Shown: positions 8,338 to 17,912, counted from the stretch's first letter. The stretch: DNA of 64,000 nucleotides from Microvirga lupini (GCF_014191055.1 NZ_JACHWB010000003.1:124001-188000); one strand, 5' to 3'. The notes: generated by a model not told the origin, from the sequence alone. Numbers and translations: made by a program.

Positions 8338-9936
8338 CTATTCCTTCTTCTGGGCCCAGTAGAGCAGCACCTGGTTGTCGGCGCGCTGGGTCAGATTGAC
8401 CTTGTTCGAGACACCCCAGGCCAGAGCCTGCTGGTGCAGCGGGATATAGCCGTACTCGTCGAAGGTGATCTGGAAGGCCTGCTTGATCATCTGGTCGCGC
8501 TTATCCTTGTTGCTCTCGACCAGAATCTTATCGGTCAGCTCGTCATGCTGCTTGTTGCAGAAGTTGCCGAGGTTCGACTCGCCGCGTGATGAGTTCGGAT
8601 CGTTGCGGCAGCCCTCGATGTCGAACAGCACGTTGTGGCTGTCGAAGGTGCCCGGCGTCCAGCCCAACAGGTAGAACGAGGTGTTGTAGTTGCCCGACTT
8701 CAGCACCTTGGCGAAGTACTGCGCCTTGGGCTGGGCCATCAGGTTCACCTTGACGCCCGCGCGCGCGAGCATGCCGACGACGGCCTGGCAGATCGCCTCG
8801 TCATTGACGTAGCGATCGTTCGGGCAGTCCATTCCGACCTCGAAGCCGTTCGGATAGCCCGCATCGGCCAGGAGCTTCTTGGCAGCCTCAACATCGGCTT
8901 TCGGGCGCTCGAAATCCTTGGAGAGGCTGAAGAGCTGCGGCGCGATCATCAGCGCGGTCGGGGTGGACATGCCGCGCATGACGCGGGACTTGATGGTCTC
9001 GATGTCGATCGCCTTGTAGAAGGCCTCACGGACGCGCTTGTCCTTGAAGGGGTTCTTGCCCTTCACGTTCGAGAACAGAAGCTCGTCACGGGTCTGGTCG
9101 AAACCGAGGAAGATGGTGCGCAGCTCGGGGCCTGCCTGCACCTTCGCGTTGGCGCTGCTGTTGACACGCTGAACGTCCTGCAGCGGAACCGGCTCGATCA
9201 CGTCCACCTCGCCGGAGAGCAGAGCGGCCACGCGGGTCGCGTCCGACGCGATGGGAGTGAAGACGATCTCGTCCAGGTTGTGCTCGGCCTTGCCCCACCA
9301 ATCCTTGTTGGGCTTGAAGACGGTCTTCACGCCCGGCTGGTGGCTTTCGATCTTGAACGGACCGGTGCCGTTGGCATTCAGCGAAGCGTAGCTCGGTGTC
9401 GTAGCGGCAGCAGGGGTCGGCGCGGTGCTGTTGTTCGCCTCCGACCATTCCTTGTCCATGATGTACCAAGTGTCCCACTGGGCATTCATGATCGGGTTCG
9501 GCGACTTCAGCTTCACGTCGACCGTGTAGTCGTCCACCTTCACCCACTCGGAACCGCTAGGCACACGGGTCTGAAAGTTCGAGCCCTGGGCGCGCACGCG
9601 GTTGGCCGAGAAGATCACGTCATCGGCATTGAACGGGTTGCCGTTATGAAACTTCACGTTCTTGCGAAGGAACAGGCGCCAGGTCAGGCCGTCCTCGCTG
9701 ATCTCCCAGCGCTCGGCAAGGCCCGGGATGATGGACAGATCCTTGTCGCGCTTGGTCAGGCCTTCATAGACATGCCCGTGATGCGCAATCGTGGTGGTCT
9801 CGTTGAGGGTATAGGGGTCGAGCGACTTCAGATCGCCCTGGTTGGCATAGCGCAGGGTTACGGCCATGGCCGGCAGGGCAGCGCCGGTCATCAGCACGGC
9901 AACCGTGGCGGCAAGGAATTTCGAACGTCTGGTCAT
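8338..9936 (-). CDS. dppA: Peptide ABC transporter substrate-binding protein (SBP family 5)
   Basis: This 532-residue periplasmic binding protein feeds the DppBCDF importer. It has a signal peptide (MTRRSKFLAATVAVLMTGAALPAMA), then the family-5 core: YANQGDLKSLDPYTLNE, GLAERWEISEDGLTWRLFLR and the FHNGNPFNADDVIFSANR segment. It is the second gene of the minus-strand cluster, 151 bp downstream of the M20 deacylase, and lies before the stem-loop and permeases. The M20 neighbour hints that the ligand is an acylated amino acid or small peptide. Ligand specificity cannot be read from sequence alone. Confidence 0.92.
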   Translation of the reverse strand: MTRRSKFLAATVAVLMTGAALPAMAVTLRYANQGDLKSLDPYTLNETTTIAHHGHVYEGLTKRDKDLSIIPGLAERWEISEDGLTWRLFLRKNVKFHNGNPFNADDVIFSANRVRAQGSNFQTRVPSGSEWVKVDDYTVDVKLKSPNPIMNAQWDTWYIMDKEWSEANNSTAPTPAAATTPSYASLNANGTGPFKIESHQPGVKTVFKPNKDWWGKAEHNLDEIVFTPIASDATRVAALLSGEVDVIEPVPLQDVQRVNSSANAKVQAGPELRTIFLGFDQTRDELLFSNVKGKNPFKDKRVREAFYKAIDIETIKSRVMRGMSTPTALMIAPQLFSLSKDFERPKADVEAAKKLLADAGYPNGFEVGMDCPNDRYVNDEAICQAVVGMLARAGVKVNLMAQPKAQYFAKVLKSGNYNTSFYLLGWTPGTFDSHNVLFDIEGCRNDPNSSRGESNLGNFCNKQHDELTDKILVESNKDKRDQMIKQAFQITFDEYGYIPLHQQALAWGVSNKVNLTQRADNQVLLYWAQKKE

Positions 9937-10087
9937 CGGTCTCTTTCTCCTCTGGAAGCCCCGCGTCTTTGCGCGGTGTTCTTCTTGTCGGAAGCTCGGC
10001 TTCTGCCGTGTTCCTTCCGTCGGACATGAAGTTAGGCAGGAAAGTGGCCGGTGGTCTAGCCCTGACTTGGACCACCTTGCTTACCAT

Positions 10088-11242
10088 TTAGGCACAGAGC
10101 TCGCCGATGATGCGCCGCAACAAACGCTCGCCTGCCTCCAGTTCGCTGATCTCGATATATTCGTCCGGCTGGTGAGCCTGGGCGATGTCGCCGGGTCCAC
10201 AGACCACTGTCGACCAGCCTACCTTCTGGAAAATGCCGGCCTCCGTGCCATACGAGACCACATGGGTGCCGTTATCGCCGGTGAGGCGACGCATGAGGCG
10301 CTCGGCCTCCCCGTCTATCTCCGGCCTGAGCCCCGGCACCTCGGCAATCAGTTCGACGGCGACGCCGGTTTCCGGCCTGATCGCTTTCATCCGCGGCTCG
10401 ACGACTTCCCGGATATAGGCTTCATAGCGATCGAGATAATCGCGTGGGCTCTCCGTTGGGATCGCCCGGATATCGCTGAAGAACCACGCGGAGGAGGACA
10501 CTACATTGGCCGCGTTGCCGCCTGCCACCATGCCGCAATGCAGCGTGGTGTAAGGCGGCTCGAACGGGTTGGCCGGATCGGCACGGCGCCGATTCTCCTC
10601 CATCACGTCCTCGTGCCAGGCAATCAGGCGGGCCGCGTTCATGACCGCACTCACCCCCTGGTCGATCCGGCTGGAATGGACCGCATAGCCCGTCACCTGG
10701 GTGCGGAGCTGCACGGAGGCCTTGTGGCCTGTCACCACCGCATGGCGGGTCGGCTCGCCCACAATCACGGCGGCAGGCTTCGGAAGCGACCGCGCCATGG
10801 CCTCCACCATTGAAGGCGCTCCCCGGCAGGCGATCTCCTCGTCATAAGACAGAGCGATGTGGACCGGCCGGTTCAGGGGCATCTTCGCCATCTCGGGCAC
10901 CAGAGCCAGAACGAGGGCATCGAAGCCCTTCATGTCGGCGGAGCCGCGTCCATAGAGGCGGCCGTTCTTTTCGGTCAGCGTCCAGGGATCGGTGGTCCAG
11001 TTCTGCCCCTCCACCGGCACCACATCCGTATGGCCTGAGAATACGATCCCGCCCTCCACCTTCGGGCCGATGCTGGCATACAGATTGGCCTTGTCGCCCT
11101 CCGGGCTCATCACGAGTGTGCTCTCCACCCCATGGCTGTTCAGCCAGTCCCGGCAGAAGTTGATGATGTCGAGATTGCTGCTCGTCGAAACGCTCGGAAA
11201 GGTAACCAGACGCGCAAGCATCTCGCGGGGCGATAAGGACAT
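10088..11242 (-). CDS. argE: M20 metallopeptidase, acetylornithine deacetylase-like
   Basis: This 384-residue zinc hydrolase resembles ArgE/CPG2-family deacetylases, which cleave N-acyl groups from amino acids in the cytoplasm. The di-zinc ligands are visible: SGHTDVVP (His71, Asp73), SADMKGFD (Asp103), YDEEIACRG (Glu135/136, the catalytic pair), VGEP (Glu163) and the late His in GDIAQAHQPDE. The ATG at 11242 starts MSLSPREML; a much longer open frame upstream overlaps the divergent gene and was ignored. Location just ahead of the peptide importer suggests processing of imported acyl-amino acids or peptides rather than arginine biosynthesis. The precise substrate is uncertain. Confidence 0.87.
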   Translation of the reverse strand: MSLSPREMLARLVTFPSVSTSSNLDIINFCRDWLNSHGVESTLVMSPEGDKANLYASIGPKVEGGIVFSGHTDVVPVEGQNWTTDPWTLTEKNGRLYGRGSADMKGFDALVLALVPEMAKMPLNRPVHIALSYDEEIACRGAPSMVEAMARSLPKPAAVIVGEPTRHAVVTGHKASVQLRTQVTGYAVHSSRIDQGVSAVMNAARLIAWHEDVMEENRRRADPANPFEPPYTTLHCGMVAGGNAANVVSSSAWFFSDIRAIPTESPRDYLDRYEAYIREVVEPRMKAIRPETGVAVELIAEVPGLRPEIDGEAERLMRRLTGDNGTHVVSYGTEAGIFQKVGWSTVVCGPGDIAQAHQPDEYIEISELEAGERLLRRIIGELCA

Positions 11243-11401
11243 GTCGTGCTTCTCCCAAGGAAAGGCGTGAGCATCCGATCCCATGACGCAGCCGGTCAAG
11301 CAGGAATTATCATCCATCAACCGGCCGCTTGCCTGTTGACGCGGCAGGCCCCGCCCCACCATGATCCGCCCCTCCTCCCATTCCGCCTCGACGGAGACAC
11401 G

Positions 11402-12373
11402 ATGACCACCTTTGACGTCACGCTTGCCGATATCGAAGCCGCCCGCAGCCGCATCGCGGGGCGCGTCCGGCGCACCCCGGCTTTCGTCAGCCCCGAGGTT
11501 TCGTCGCGGCTCGGTCGGCGCGCGGCACTGAAGATGGAAGCACTGCAGCTTGCAGGCTCGTTCAAGGTGCGCGGCGTCTTCAACAAGGTGCTGACCTTGA
11601 GCGAGGAGGAGCGCCGTCGCGGACTGGTGACGGTGTCGGGCGGCAACCACGCCATCGCGGTCGCACGTGTCGCCGGGACCCTCGGCCTCGACGCCCTCGT
11701 ACTGATGCCGAAGGTCACCTCCCGCTTCAACGTCGACCTCGCGACGAAATACGGTGCCCGCATCGAGCTCTGCGACGATGCTTCCGAGGCCTTTGCCAAG
11801 GCGGAGGAATACCAGCGCCAAGGCCGGCTTTTCGTTCACCCCTACGACGATCCGGCGATCATTGCAGGCCACGGCACCCTCGGACTCGAGTTCCTGGAGG
11901 ATATCCCCGACCTCACCCATGTCTTCGTTTCCATTGGCGGTGGGGGGTTCATGTCCGGCGTCGCGGCGGCCCTCAAGGCGAGGCGCCCCGGCCTGACGGT
12001 CTACGGCGTCGAGACAGTCGGCGCACCGACCATGACGGAAGCGCTCAAAGCCGGTGAGCCGGTCACGATCCGCCCGACTTCCATCGCCAGAACCCTCGGC
12101 GCGCCGTTTGCGACCCACAGGACGGTTGCGGGCGCCAAGCTCTTCCTGAAGGAAATCCTCCTCGTAGAGGACGAGCCGGTGATCGCCGATGTGAGCTGGC
12201 TCCTGCAGAAGGAAAAGCTCCTCTGCGAACCGGCCGCCGCCTGCGTGCTGACGGCGGCTGAAACCATCGCTCCGTCGCTGCCGGACGACAGCGTGATCGG
12301 CCTCGTCCTCTGCGGCTCGAACCTGTCTTTGGACGATCTTGACGCGTGGCGTCAGGCGTCGAAGGGAGCCTGA
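11402..12373 (+). CDS. Threonine/serine dehydratase-like PLP enzyme
   Basis: This 323-residue fold-type II PLP enzyme resembles catabolic threonine ammonia-lyase (TdcB), which turns threonine or serine into a 2-oxo acid and ammonia. The PLP lysine is Lys55 in SFKVRG, the substrate loop is SGGNHA (79-84), and the phosphate-binding loop is SIGGGGFMSG. It lacks the ACT regulatory domain of biosynthetic IlvA, which fits a catabolic or racemase-like role. The ATG at 11402 follows a GGAG site; the open frame upstream is not conserved. It is divergent from the deacylase with a 159-bp shared promoter region, so the pair may belong to one amino-acid use module. Confidence 0.88.
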   Translation: MTTFDVTLADIEAARSRIAGRVRRTPAFVSPEVSSRLGRRAALKMEALQLAGSFKVRGVFNKVLTLSEEERRRGLVTVSGGNHAIAVARVAGTLGLDALVLMPKVTSRFNVDLATKYGARIELCDDASEAFAKAEEYQRQGRLFVHPYDDPAIIAGHGTLGLEFLEDIPDLTHVFVSIGGGGFMSGVAAALKARRPGLTVYGVETVGAPTMTEALKAGEPVTIRPTSIARTLGAPFATHRTVAGAKLFLKEILLVEDEPVIADVSWLLQKEKLLCEPAAACVLTAAETIAPSLPDDSVIGLVLCGSNLSLDDLDAWRQASKGA

Positions 12374-12459
12374 CCTCTCCAAGACAGCCTGAGAAAGCCG
12401 GATCCAACGAGGTGCTGCCGAGTTGTCAGCAGGACAGCTCAACTGGAAAGTACCCGCGC

Positions 12460-14913
12460 ATGGTTGATCCGGCTCTCCCTGCCCCTCAGCCGGCTCCACC
12501 GCCCGCAGGCTCGTCGCTCTTTACGGCAGGCGGCATCGTTCTGGCGATCGGCGGGCTTTATTTCGGCCGTGACATCTTCATTCCGTTCGCGGTCGGTATT
12601 CTCCTCAGCTTCGCCCTGACTCCCCTTGTCAACTGGCTCCGGCGGTTGAAGCTCCCGAGGGTAGCTGCCGCGCTGATCGCCGTGACGCTGGCCTTCATCC
12701 TGATCGGAGGCCTCACCTATGTGGTCGGCCGCCAGCTTGTGCAACTCGCCAACAACCTCCCGAGCTACCAGACGACCATCACGGAGAAGATCCGCGCTTT
12801 GCAAACCTCCGCTCCGGGCGGGGGTGTCGTGGACAAGGTCACGACGACCATTCAGGATCTGAGCAAGGAAATCTCGGGGCCGGATAAGCCCACCGAGAAA
12901 GCCGCCGAGCAGGCTGGCACTTCGCTTGGGACTTCCCCTACCCGGCAGGAGCCCGTCACCGTACGACTCGAGCGCCCTCAATCCCAGCCGCTGGAGATCA
13001 TCCAGACCATCGCCGGGCCGCTCCTCGCCCCGCTGGCTACGGCCGGTCTTATCGTCATCTTCGTTATTTTCATCCTGCTCGAGCAGGAGGATCTGCGCGA
13101 CCGCTTCATCAAGCTTGCCGGCGCCGGCGATCTTCAGAAGACCACGCAGGCTCTCAACGATGCGGCCGCCCGGGTCAGCCGATACCTGCTGATGCAGCTC
13201 GTGGTCAACCTGACTTACGGAATCCCCATCGGCATTGCGCTCTACTTCATCGGCGTTCCCAATGCCGTGCTCTGGGGATTGCTGGCGGCGGTGCTTCGCT
13301 TCGTCCCCTATCTCGGCCCGTTCCTGGCCGCCAGTTTTCCGATCGCCCTCGCCTTCGCGGTCGATCCCGGCTGGTCGATGCTGCTTTGGGTCGTAGGGCT
13401 GTTTCTCCTCGCAGAGCTCATCAGCAACAACGTGATCGAGCCCTGGCTCTATGGCTCCAGCACGGGCCTGTCGTCGCTTGCCATCATCATGGCGGCAATC
13501 TTCTGGACCACCCTATGGGGACCGGTAGGGCTTTTCCTCGCCACACCCCTGACAGTCTGTCTCGTGGTGATCGGCCGCTATGTGCCGCAACTGGAGTTCC
13601 TCGGCGTCCTCCTCGGCAGCGACCCGGTTCTTGCTCCCGAGGAACGTCTGTACCAGCGCCTTCTCGCTGGAAACCTGGAGGAAGCCGTCGAGATTGCCGA
13701 GGATTATGTGGATGAGAACTCCTCCCGCGAATTCTACGACCATGTAGGAGTTCCCGCCCTTCGTCTGGCCGAGAACGACCGTCAGCGCAGCACCACCGAC
13801 ACCAACTACAGGCGCCTTGTCGCGAACACCGCCATCTGCGTGGTGAGGGAGATTGAAGACCACGTCCGGGAGAAAGCGTCCTCATCGGAGAACAAGAACG
13901 CTTCCGGAGAGCAGAAAGCCGCCACTCCCACATCGGAGAAGCCCGTTCTGTGCATTGCAGGACGGACGGAACTTGATCGGGCCGCGGCCGAAATGCTCGC
14001 TCAGGTGCTTGAGGAGAACGGAACGGGCGCAAGGGTCCTGCCTCCGATTGCGATCAGCGAGGGTGCTCTGGCGCAGCTCGATCTCACCGGGGTCGAGGTG
14101 GTTTGCCTGTCCTATCTTCACTCGCAGCCGCAGGTCTTCGCCCGCTATATCTGCCGTCGCCTTCGCCGTCGGGCGCCCCATGTGAAGCTCATGGTCTGCT
14201 GCTGGAATGCTCCGCCGCAGGGAACCCACACGGAGGATATGGCCCGGCAAATGTCCGCCGATGCAGCCACACTTTCGCTTGATGTCTGCATGAACCAGAT
14301 CAACGCGTGGCTTGCACACCAGGATGCCGCTTCAGATGCACGTGGAAGCCAAACGCCTGCAATCATCGACAACGAGCAAGAGCGGATCGCCGCCATGCAG
14401 CACTTGGGACTTTCCGGCGGGCATCATCGCTCTTTCGATAACGTCGCCAAACGGGTTGCCGAAGCGTTCGGCGCTCCCATCGCACTCGTGTCGATGATCA
14501 CGGACGAGCAGCAGCTCATGCCGGGAGCGCAGGGTCTGGCGCCGGATCTCAATACAAGCCGCCAAATCCCACGCGAGGAGTCGGTCTGCGGCCACGTGGT
14601 GGCCTCCGACGAGGTGGTCGTGTCCGAGGACGTGACCAAGGATCCACGGTTCACCGACAACCCACTTGTGCTCGAAAAGGGCATTCGCTTCTACGCTGGT
14701 GCGCCTCTGCGCACATCCGCTGGCCTGGTTCTGGGTTCCTTGTGCGTGATCGACATGGAACCGCGCGAATTTTCCAAAGAAGAGCGTGTCAGGCTTCAGA
14801 GCATGGCCGACGATCTGATGGCTGAACTCGAACGCAACTCCGAAAAGCATGAGGCCGAGAGCGATCCAACCCTCCTGTCAGGTCCGAGACAGAAGCAGGA
14901 TGTGACCTCCTGA
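12460..14913 (+). CDS. AI-2E family permease fused to a linker domain and GAF domain
   Basis: This 817-residue protein has three parts. Residues about 20-390 are an AI-2E/PerM-type membrane protein with about eight hydrophobic segments and a large soluble loop (about 110-190). Residues about 490-620 form a soluble alpha/beta region (PVLCIAGRTELDRAAAEMLAQ ... VVCLSYLHSQ) resembling a B12-binding or Rossmann-like fold. Residues about 640-800 are a GAF domain (CGHVVASDEVVVSEDVTKDP, FYAGAPL, GSLCVID). The permease family is poorly understood; the founding member was linked to autoinducer-2 export and others to ion transport. A GAF end suggests a ligand- or redox-gated transporter or a membrane sensor. 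Start 12460 follows GGAAAG. Confidence 0.87.
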   Translation: MVDPALPAPQPAPPPAGSSLFTAGGIVLAIGGLYFGRDIFIPFAVGILLSFALTPLVNWLRRLKLPRVAAALIAVTLAFILIGGLTYVVGRQLVQLANNLPSYQTTITEKIRALQTSAPGGGVVDKVTTTIQDLSKEISGPDKPTEKAAEQAGTSLGTSPTRQEPVTVRLERPQSQPLEIIQTIAGPLLAPLATAGLIVIFVIFILLEQEDLRDRFIKLAGAGDLQKTTQALNDAAARVSRYLLMQLVVNLTYGIPIGIALYFIGVPNAVLWGLLAAVLRFVPYLGPFLAASFPIALAFAVDPGWSMLLWVVGLFLLAELISNNVIEPWLYGSSTGLSSLAIIMAAIFWTTLWGPVGLFLATPLTVCLVVIGRYVPQLEFLGVLLGSDPVLAPEERLYQRLLAGNLEEAVEIAEDYVDENSSREFYDHVGVPALRLAENDRQRSTTDTNYRRLVANTAICVVREIEDHVREKASSSENKNASGEQKAATPTSEKPVLCIAGRTELDRAAAEMLAQVLEENGTGARVLPPIAISEGALAQLDLTGVEVVCLSYLHSQPQVFARYICRRLRRRAPHVKLMVCCWNAPPQGTHTEDMARQMSADAATLSLDVCMNQINAWLAHQDAASDARGSQTPAIIDNEQERIAAMQHLGLSGGHHRSFDNVAKRVAEAFGAPIALVSMITDEQQLMPGAQGLAPDLNTSRQIPREESVCGHVVASDEVVVSEDVTKDPRFTDNPLVLEKGIRFYAGAPLRTSAGLVLGSLCVIDMEPREFSKEERVRLQSMADDLMAELERNSEKHEAESDPTLLSGPRQKQDVTS

Positions 14914-14930
14914 GCTGAGGATCTGAACGG

Positions 14931-16136
14931 TCAGATCGAGCGTCGGCGAAGCGAGATCAGTAAGCTGAAAAGCAGTGCTCCAGCCGCCATGGCAATCAGG
15001 ATCGCCCAGGCCATCCATAGCGACGTGACGGACGATCCAGGTGTCAGTGCCGAGGAATAGGCCTGGATCGACCAGGCGTTCGGGGTCCACCATCCGGCCT
15101 CTTGCAGCCAGGGCGGCAGGAAGAAGCGCGGGACCATGCTGCCGCCGGCAGCCGACAGGATGAGGACCACAAAGGTGGACAGAACCTGGGCCTGCTGACG
15201 GGAGGAGCAGACCACGCACAGACTCAGCGCAAGGCCGGATGCTGCCGCCGCGACAGCGAGGGTCGTGGTGATCCACGGCCCGAAGGACGCGATGAAATCC
15301 ACCCCATAAAGAAGATAGGCCGCGGCAAAGACGAGTGCCGCCTGCACGCTCCCCTGGGCCACGAGGAACAGGAACTTGCCCAAGATGATCATCGCGATGG
15401 CATGCGGGCCTGCCAGCAGGCGGTCATAGACGCCGAGACGCCGCTCCTCGATGAGCCCGACGGCACCCTGAACGGCCGCCAGCAACAGGAACATCACCGC
15501 GACCGCGCCGGCATAGTAGGACACCGCCCACCCGGCGGTCTGCGGCAGGGCGGATTCGCTGGCCACCAGTCCGGCATCCCGCATGCGCGGATCATCGCGG
15601 GTCTCGTGCGCCTTCTCCTTGAACGTCTCGTCGATCCAGATCCTCTGCTCGGACGTAATCCCGCCAATGGCCTCCAGGTCGGCCAGCACCTGGGCGAAGG
15701 CGACGTCCGGCATGTGGACCGCAAGAAGCCGCTGCAGATGCCCTGCCATGATGGCACCGGCAATTGCCCTCGCCTCGTGGGTGACGAGGAGCACCGGAGC
15801 GCCGGCACTGCGTTCATTCAGATCGCTTCGAAGGATGAGCCCCAGGTCGACTGCACCATCCTTGACCAGGCCACGCACATCCTCGGCCGATGCATCGTCG
15901 CTATAAGTGACCCGTAACGTGGGTTCCTGCCGAAGAACCTGGACGAGCCGCGTGGTCGTGGCAGTTCGCGCCAGATCGGCGATGCCAACGTGGAGCCGGA
16001 GCTGATCGCCCCCGGCGGATGAGAAGATCGCCGCGAAGATGACGAAGATGAGCGGCGGCAGCACGAATGCCATGGCCAGCGCACCTCGATCCCTGAGCAG
16101 GGTCAGGAACATGACGCGGGCGGCCGGGAAGATCAT
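14931..16136 (-). CDS. ABC-2 type transporter permease
   Basis: This 401-residue permease has one amino-terminal helix (MIFPAARVMFLTLLRDRGALAMAFVLPPL), an extracytoplasmic domain (about 45-210), then five to six hydrophobic helices, the layout of DrrB/YhhJ/YbhR exporters. The segment GLIEERRLGVYDRLLAGP is the amphipathic coupling region typical of this family. Its ATG overlaps the TGA of the upstream ATPase gene (ATGA), so the two proteins are made together and form an exporter. The cargo is unknown; drugs, lipids or polysaccharide are all possible. No membrane-fusion protein is next to it. Confidence 0.9.
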   Translation of the reverse strand: MIFPAARVMFLTLLRDRGALAMAFVLPPLIFVIFAAIFSSAGGDQLRLHVGIADLARTATTTRLVQVLRQEPTLRVTYSDDASAEDVRGLVKDGAVDLGLILRSDLNERSAGAPVLLVTHEARAIAGAIMAGHLQRLLAVHMPDVAFAQVLADLEAIGGITSEQRIWIDETFKEKAHETRDDPRMRDAGLVASESALPQTAGWAVSYYAGAVAVMFLLLAAVQGAVGLIEERRLGVYDRLLAGPHAIAMIILGKFLFLVAQGSVQAALVFAAAYLLYGVDFIASFGPWITTTLAVAAAASGLALSLCVVCSSRQQAQVLSTFVVLILSAAGGSMVPRFFLPPWLQEAGWWTPNAWSIQAYSSALTPGSSVTSLWMAWAILIAMAAGALLFSLLISLRRRSI

Positions 16137-17125
16137 GGCTGCCCTCCCTCCACATGAGCCAGCACATGCTCGAGCCCCGGCTCGCGCACACGAATCTCGT
16201 GCAGGTCGATGCCATGCCGCCGGAGCGAAGCCGGCAGCGACGCGAAACCCTCAACGCCTGTCGACCAGGAGGTCCATTCGAGCGGGTTGGCCGTCGGCGC
16301 GAGACCCAAACGGCCAAGGGAGCTCTTCACGCTGTCTCCCGGCTCCCGGGTCAAGGTCACCACGACCTCGCGGCTGTCTCCGAACATGCGGCGGAGAATA
16401 TCCGCGACAGGCCCCTCCTCGACCATCTGGCCAAATGCCAGAATGCCGACGCGGTCGGCCTGGGACCTGGCTTCGTCGAGATCGTGGGTTGTGAGCAGGA
16501 TCGAGGTGCCGCCATCCCGCAGGCGCCGGAGCGTCCGGAGCAGCGACAGCCGGGCTTCGACATCGACTCCCACGGTGGGTTCATCCAGCAGCAGGAGCTT
16601 AGGGCGCGTCAGAAGGGCGGCGGCAATGTTGGCCCGGCGCTTGTACCCCCCGGACAGATGATCGATCAGATCCCCCTGACGGTCCTCCACCTGCACCAGC
16701 GCCAGGACTTCCTCGACGCGCAGGGGTGTTTCGCGTTTCGACAGCCCCGCCATGCCGGCCATGATTTCGAGGTTCTCCCGGACAGTCAGGCGCGGATAAA
16801 GGGCGATGTCCTGCGGAACCAGGCTCATCATCCGCCGAGTCGCAGCATCGCGACCTGGGTCGCCCCCGAACACCCGCACATTGCCGGATGTGGGCCGGAG
16901 CTGGCCTGTCAGGAGACGCATGAGCGTCGTTTTGCCGGTCCCGTTGCGTCCGAGCAGGGCGAAGATCTCACCCTGGTGCAGGGAGAGGTTCAAGCCCCTT
17001 AGAACCTCGCGCGTGCCTAAGCGAACATGAACCCCGTCCAAGTCCGCGATCGGCGTCCCTTCTATCGCGGGTGTCGGCGCTTGGATGGTCGACAGGGTCT
17101 GACGCGCCGGGATGGATGCCTCCAT
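16133..17125 (-). CDS. ABC transporter ATP-binding protein (exporter type)
   Basis: This 330-residue ATPase drives the adjoining ABC-2 permease. It contains Walker A GRNGTGKTTLMRLL, the Q-loop (VPQDIALYPRLTV), signature LSGGYKRRANIAAAL, Walker B LLLLDEPTVGVD and H-loop LTTHDLDEA, followed by a carboxy-terminal accessory region of about 80 residues. This is the CcmA/DrrA/YhhG exporter subfamily. It is the first gene of a two-gene operon and diverges from the DUF2141 gene with about 190 bp between the starts. Confidence 0.92.
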   Translation of the reverse strand: MEASIPARQTLSTIQAPTPAIEGTPIADLDGVHVRLGTREVLRGLNLSLHQGEIFALLGRNGTGKTTLMRLLTGQLRPTSGNVRVFGGDPGRDAATRRMMSLVPQDIALYPRLTVRENLEIMAGMAGLSKRETPLRVEEVLALVQVEDRQGDLIDHLSGGYKRRANIAAALLTRPKLLLLDEPTVGVDVEARLSLLRTLRRLRDGGTSILLTTHDLDEARSQADRVGILAFGQMVEEGPVADILRRMFGDSREVVVTLTREPGDSVKSSLGRLGLAPTANPLEWTSWSTGVEGFASLPASLRRHGIDLHEIRVREPGLEHVLAHVEGGQP

Positions 17126-17311
17126 GACAAGGGCAGTGAATGTGGGCAGGCTGCCTCACGTCAGGAATTTAGCTCCGATTCCGATTTCGGGAAGAGCACG
17201 CATTCATGTGATCGCCGGACGTCCCGGAGGCTCTCGCATTACCGAAGCAAAGCGCCAAGTTTGTCCTGGCCAACCATTTCCGCCGCCACGACTCAACGAG
17301 GGGCACCGTCC

Positions 17312-17734
17312 ATGCTTCGATTCACAATCGGAATCACCGCTCTTCTCATGCTCGCAAGCAGCCTGGAGGCAGCTCCGCTGACCGTCCGGGTAGAGGGTGC
17401 CGCTCCGGGCCAGGGACCAGTTCTGGTCGGCATCTGCTCCGGCTCCCTGGATTTCGGCTCCTGCCGGTACAGCCAGAATGTGCAGCCTCCGGCGGCAGAA
17501 TTCCAGGTTCTGTTCCCGGATGTCCCGGACGGATCCTACGCCGTCGCCGTCTTTCAGGATACGAACGGCAACAGCAACCTCGACCGCGACCAGAGAGGCC
17601 TTCCCCTAGAGCCCTACGGATTCAGCAACGGCACGGGCCGAACCGCCCCGCCTTCGTTCGAGGCTGCACGTATCGCGGTCTCGGGCCCCACCCTCACGCG
17701 GGTCCGGATCGCCCGCTCGCCACTGGCGCGATAG
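17312..17734 (+). CDS. DUF2141 secreted protein
   Basis: This 140-residue protein has a signal peptide (MLRFTIGITALLMLASSLEA-A) and one beta-sandwich domain of the DUF2141 type, recognised by PDGSYAVAVFQDTNGNSNLDRD and GLPLEPYGFSNG. The D-x-N-x-N-x-x-L-D stretch looks like a calcium-binding loop. Members are periplasmic or surface proteins of unknown function. The ATG at 17312 was chosen because the signal peptide begins there; the frame is open further upstream but overlaps the divergent ABC gene. It appears to be a single-gene unit upstream of tRNA-Pro. Confidence 0.85.
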   Translation: MLRFTIGITALLMLASSLEAAPLTVRVEGAAPGQGPVLVGICSGSLDFGSCRYSQNVQPPAAEFQVLFPDVPDGSYAVAVFQDTNGNSNLDRDQRGLPLEPYGFSNGTGRTAPPSFEAARIAVSGPTLTRVRIARSPLAR

Positions 17735-17834
17735 GGATTTCCTCGTCGCGGTTCGTCAGGGCCTCACCAAAGTGAATTTCAGGGGTTGCACAGCGCCAGC
17801 GCCGGAGCTAATTGAAACAGGCCGTTCAAGGCGT

Positions 17835-17912
17835 CGGAGCGTAGCGCAGCCCGGTTAGCGCACTAGTCTGGGGGACTAGGGGTCGGAGGTTCAAATCCTC
17901 TCGCTCCGACCA
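17835..17912 (+). tRNA. tRNA-Pro (anticodon GGG)
   Basis: CGGAGCG pairs with CGCTCCG as the acceptor stem, the anticodon stem CTAGT/ACTAG encloses loop CTGGGGG with GGG at 34-36, and the T arm contains GGTTCAAATCC. The CCA end is encoded. It reads CCC and CCT proline codons. Confidence 0.95.

Noticed and set aside
11243-12499. Long upstream extension of the M20 deacylase frame
   Set aside because: The extension lies antisense to the threonine dehydratase gene and the family start MSLSPREML is at 11242.
14920-14937. Hairpin GATCTGA/TCAGATC between the AI-2E fusion and ABC-2 genes
   Set aside because: Only a 7-bp AT-containing stem with no T tract, partly inside the ABC-2 permease stop region. 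Too weak to call a terminator.
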